This document shows, one piece after another, positions 3,879 to 6,607 of a stretch of DNA of 6,607 nucleotides. The position numbers were made by a program, and so were the translations under genes. The first letter of the stretch is position 1. Every line of letters begins with the position of its first letter. The stretch lies in the NCBI GenBank assembly GCA_937893815.1, contig CALCSH010000068.1:1-6607 (forward strand). Reading direction: 5' to 3'. The DNA comes from an uncultured Anaerolineae bacterium. Its GTDB lineage: Bacteria; Chloroflexota; Anaerolineae; Anaerolineales; UBA11858. A model generated the notes under the pieces. The model saw only the letters and a list, made by a program, of their open reading frames with translations, did not search any database and was not told the origin of the DNA.

Positions 3879-6607
3879 TTGAGAAGTTTTCGCCATACGC
3901 AATTGGCGCTAATCCTGGCGCTATGTTTGCTTTTCTTGCCTTATATTCCCGGACAAGCGGCTCTGCCCCAACAAGATGCCAGCCCTGAGACGCGTGCGCG
4001 GGATACGCTCGCCATACTCACCCCAGAAGAACGCATAGGGCAGTTATTTCTGGTCACTTTTCAGGGCACCGATGCTGGGCCAGAATCGCAAATCTACGAT
4101 CTTATCGCCAATCATTATCTGGGCGGAGTCATCCTCAGCCAGTCCAATGATAATTTTACGCTTGAGCAAACCGCGTCCAACGCACAAGCGCTCACCCACC
4201 AGCTACAAACCAACCATCATTCGAGCACCCAGGAAGAACACACCCTGCCTGACAGTAATGAACCTTTTTTGCCAGTCTATATTCCCTTGCTTATTGGCAT
4301 CTCCCAGGAAGGGGATGGCGCGCCGCTCGACCAGATGCACAGCGGTGTAACCCAACTTCCCAGCCAACTAGCGATTGGCGCAACCTGGAATTCCGACTTT
4401 GCACGTCAGGTTGGTGCGCTGGCCGGGAAGGAATTATCGTCTTTGGGGTTCAACCTGCTCTTCGGGCCTTCGCTGGATGTCTCTGACATCCCCAGCCCCG
4501 ACGGGGAAGGCGACCTGAATGTGCGCGTCTTTGGCGGTGACCCGTATTGGGTGGGCGAAATGGCGCGTGCATATATCACCGGTATACATGAAGGCAGCGA
4601 TGGACATCTCGCAGTCGTCGGCACGCATTTCCCCGGCTTGGGAAGCGCCGATCGCCTTCCTGAAAATGAAATTGCTACGGTGCGCAAGTCACTGGAACAA
4701 CTTCAGCAAATTGAGTTGGCTCCCTTCTTCTCAGTCACCGGCCATGCTACCGACTCTGCAGAACAACTCGACGCGTTACTGGTATCGCATATTCGTTATC
4801 AAGGGCTGCAAGGCAATATCCGTTCAACGACGCGGCCGGTGAGCTTCGACCAGCAAGCACTCAACCTGCTGATGCAATTGTCGCCGATTTCTTCATGGCG
4901 CGAGAATGGCGGCATTATGATCAGCGATGATCTTGGAAGCCGCGCAGTTCGCCGCTTTCAGGATCCGACAGAGCTGACGTTCAATGCCCGCCGATTGGCT
5001 CTCGATGCCTTCCTGGCTGGGAACGATATGCTATATTTAAACAACTTTATCAGCAGCGACGCCCCCGATGCCTACACGACCATTCTAACTACGCTCGAAT
5101 TTTTCGCCCGCAAATATCGCGAAGACCCGGTTTTTGCCCAGCGTGTCGATCAATCGGTATTGCGCATCCTGACATTAAAATACCGCATGTTTGGGTTTTT
5201 TACCCTCAATCTGGTGCTGCCATCCGGAAATATCAATGAGATCAATTCCACAGAATCGAACCAGATCACGTACGAAGTCGCCCAACGCGCAGCAACACTA
5301 CTCAGCCCGCCGCTCGCCGAGTTGAGCAACGAATTTCCCAACCCGCCCACGATCAATGAACGGATAGTGTTCATCACAGATACTTACGACAGCCAGCAAT
5401 GCAGCGAGTGCCCTCTACAGCCAGTACTCGCGCCTGATGCGCTTCAGCAATCCGTCATCAATCTTTTTGGGCCGAATGCAGGTAATCTGGTTTCCTCTGC
5501 AAATCTAACCTCGCTTACCTTCGCTCAACTTACCGATTTGCTCAATAACAGTGAAGATGCCCGACAAATTGAATATGTTATCGGCCGCGCGCACTGGCTG
5601 GTGTTCACCCCATTGGATATTGATTTTGATCGCCCGGAATCATTTGCTTTACAACGGTTTCTTGCTGAACGGCCGGATCTCATCAGCAATAAAAATATCA
5701 TCGTTTTCGCGGCCAACGCCCCTTACTATCTCGATGCAACCGATATATCCAAACTGACGGCCTATTTTGGACTTTTTGGGAAAACACAGGCATCTATGGA
5801 TGTTGCCGCGCGCTTGCTCTTCAAAGAGATCACCAATCCCGGAGGGGCGCTGCCGGTATCCGTTCCCGGGATTGGATACGATCTCATCACAGCCACTTCA
5901 CCTAACCCTGCACAGCCCATCCCCATGAGAGTAGTCAGTATTCCAACAATTGAAGGTGAACCGGCGACTCCCGTCAGCGAATATTTGCTTGGCGATGTAA
6001 TCACATTAGAATCGGGTATTATTCTCGATTACAATGGCAACCCAGTCCCCGATAATACGCCGGTACAATTCACGATCACAATTAATGGCCAAGAAATGCC
6101 TTCCATCAGTGACATGACACAGGGTGGCAGCATACGCACACAGTATCAATTTGAACAATCGGGCTATGTCAGCATCAAGGCTGTCAGTGGCGCCGCATCG
6201 TCCACGGATTTGGTATTCAATATCCCCGCGCCCGAAGGCCCTACCCCAACCGCTACAACGGAACCAACTGCCACGCCAGCGCCAACTGCCACGGCCACGG
6301 AGCCGCCCCCCACACCTGTACCAACACCCGTGCCAGAGACTCCGCCACCTACCAGTAAATTACGCGATTGGGTATTCGTTCTGATCATCCTTGGCGTTGT
6401 GGCCTGGAGCGCTTCACGCAGTGGAGCATTAATCGGCCAGGTGCGGCTGGGTGTGCGCTGGGGCTTCGCCGCGATCATTTCAGGATTGTTAACCTACACC
6501 TATGGTACGTTATCTCTGCCTGGCAGCGGCTGGGCAACAGAGAGCGATCAGCACTGGGGGTTGCTCCTGATGGCTTTCTTCGGCGCTTTGCTCGGATGGG
6601 GTGCCAT
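3879..6607 (+). CDS. Exported, membrane-anchored GH3 protein (beta-N-acetylhexosaminidase-like), 3' end cut by window edge
   Basis: The frame is open from TTG 3879 to the window end, giving at least 909 residues. Residues 1-27 form a signal peptide: Arg at 2 and 5, a hydrophobic core about 9-24, and a cleavage site near GQA|A. The GH3 catalytic barrel spans about 42-420. It shows ERIGQLFLV (51-59), GGVILSQ (82-88), ISQEGDG (141-147) where NagZ enzymes have DQEGG, and VRVFGGDP (215-222). GTHFPGLGSADR (248-259) replaces the usual KHFPGHG...DSH. ISDDLGS (348-354) carries the nucleophile Asp, probably D350. Residues about 440-680 look like the GH3 C-terminal domain. Residues 699-782 look like an Ig/invasin-type beta domain. 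A Thr/Pro linker (788-827) leads to hydrophobic segments at about 831-846, 861-880 and 893-909, so the enzyme should be tethered outside the membrane. The likely family role is release of terminal N-acetylglucosamine or related sugars from envelope or environmental glycans. The altered motifs make activity and substrate uncertain. Confidence 0.88.
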   Translation, partial: MRSFRHTQLALILALCLLFLPYIPGQAALPQQDASPETRARDTLAILTPEERIGQLFLVTFQGTDAGPESQIYDLIANHYLGGVILSQSNDNFTLEQTASNAQALTHQLQTNHHSSTQEEHTLPDSNEPFLPVYIPLLIGISQEGDGAPLDQMHSGVTQLPSQLAIGATWNSDFARQVGALAGKELSSLGFNLLFGPSLDVSDIPSPDGEGDLNVRVFGGDPYWVGEMARAYITGIHEGSDGHLAVVGTHFPGLGSADRLPENEIATVRKSLEQLQQIELAPFFSVTGHATDSAEQLDALLVSHIRYQGLQGNIRSTTRPVSFDQQALNLLMQLSPISSWRENGGIMISDDLGSRAVRRFQDPTELTFNARRLALDAFLAGNDMLYLNNFISSDAPDAYTTILTTLEFFARKYREDPVFAQRVDQSVLRILTLKYRMFGFFTLNLVLPSGNINEINSTESNQITYEVAQRAATLLSPPLAELSNEFPNPPTINERIVFITDTYDSQQCSECPLQPVLAPDALQQSVINLFGPNAGNLVSSANLTSLTFAQLTDLLNNSEDARQIEYVIGRAHWLVFTPLDIDFDRPESFALQRFLAERPDLISNKNIIVFAANAPYYLDATDISKLTAYFGLFGKTQASMDVAARLLFKEITNPGGALPVSVPGIGYDLITATSPNPAQPIPMRVVSIPTIEGEPATPVSEYLLGDVITLESGIILDYNGNPVPDNTPVQFTITINGQEMPSISDMTQGGSIRTQYQFEQSGYVSIKAVSGAASSTDLVFNIPAPEGPTPTATTEPTATPAPTATATEPPPTPVPTPVPETPPPTSKLRDWVFVLIILGVVAWSASRSGALIGQVRLGVRWGFAAIISGLLTYTYGTLSLPGSGWATESDQHWGLLLMAFFGALLGWGA
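6240..6359 (+). repeat. Low-complexity Thr/Pro linker coding repeat with an 18-nt direct repeat unit
   Basis: CCAACTGCCACG occurs identically at 6264-6275 and 6282-6293, an 18-nt period, inside a run of Pro, Thr, Ala and Glu codons. It encodes the flexible spacer (residues 788-827) between the Ig-like domain and the first membrane helix. Such linkers in secreted bacterial proteins are often glycosylated and span the cell wall; that role is inferred here. Confidence 0.7.

Noticed and set aside
6264..6293. Possible CRISPR or regulatory direct repeat
   Set aside because: Only two 12-nt copies at an 18-nt period occur, in frame, encoding a Thr/Pro linker. There are no spacers or array.
4072..6384. 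Many short frames suggesting a frameshifted or broken gene
   Set aside because: Codon-by-codon reading from TTG 3879 gives one uninterrupted frame to the window edge. The short frames are shadows of it.
6164..6478. Gly/Val-rich repetitive minus-strand protein
   Set aside because: It is the reverse complement of the Thr/Pro linker coding region. The repetitiveness comes from that low-complexity DNA.

Overview
The window is a stretch of bacterial chromosome that most resembles Chloroflexota (class Anaerolineae or a relative). This is an inference. It rests on the secreted family-3 glycoside hydrolase, which ends in a Thr/Pro linker and hydrophobic helices, on the uncharacterised AAA+ ATPase type, and on TTG starts with good Shine-Dalgarno sequences. 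No rRNA, tRNA, CRISPR array, insertion sequence or phage gene is visible. The coding frames are intact and densely packed.

Layout. (1) Positions 1-681, minus strand: a family-2 glycosyltransferase of the dolichyl-phosphate-mannose-synthase type, cut by the left edge. (2) Positions 682-749: a short divergent promoter region with a perfect TATAAT on each strand. The minus-strand one sits so close to the glycosyltransferase ATG that its mRNA should be leaderless. The plus-strand one is an extended -10 (TGCTATAAT). (3) Positions 750-3696, plus strand: a tight three-gene run made of an AAA+ ATPase with an N-terminal winged-helix-like region, a cytoplasmic glycerophosphodiester phosphodiesterase, and a class I CoA-transferase beta-subunit homologue. 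The gaps are 11 nt and then a TTGA stop/start overlap, so it is probably one operon. (4) Positions 3697-3878: a 182-nt gap with an imperfect long-range inverted repeat followed by TTTT (a possible terminator) and related AGGTYT direct repeats. (5) Positions 3879-6607, plus strand: a large exported GH3 (beta-N-acetylhexosaminidase-like) protein with a signal peptide, a catalytic barrel, a probable GH3 C-terminal domain, an Ig-like domain, a Thr/Pro linker and C-terminal membrane helices. It runs off the right edge.

How they may work together. Several products have envelope or lipid themes: polyprenyl-phosphate sugar transfer, glycerophosphodiester breakdown, and surface amino-sugar hydrolysis. 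The AAA+ ATPase and the CoA-transferase-like protein do not fit an obvious pathway. The most unusual points are the CoA-transferase beta homologue with no alpha partner and no visible catalytic Glu, the GH3 that keeps the nucleophile Asp but lacks several signature residues of NagZ-type enzymes, and the uncharacterised AAA+ ATPase. I see no complete defence, conflict or mobile system here.
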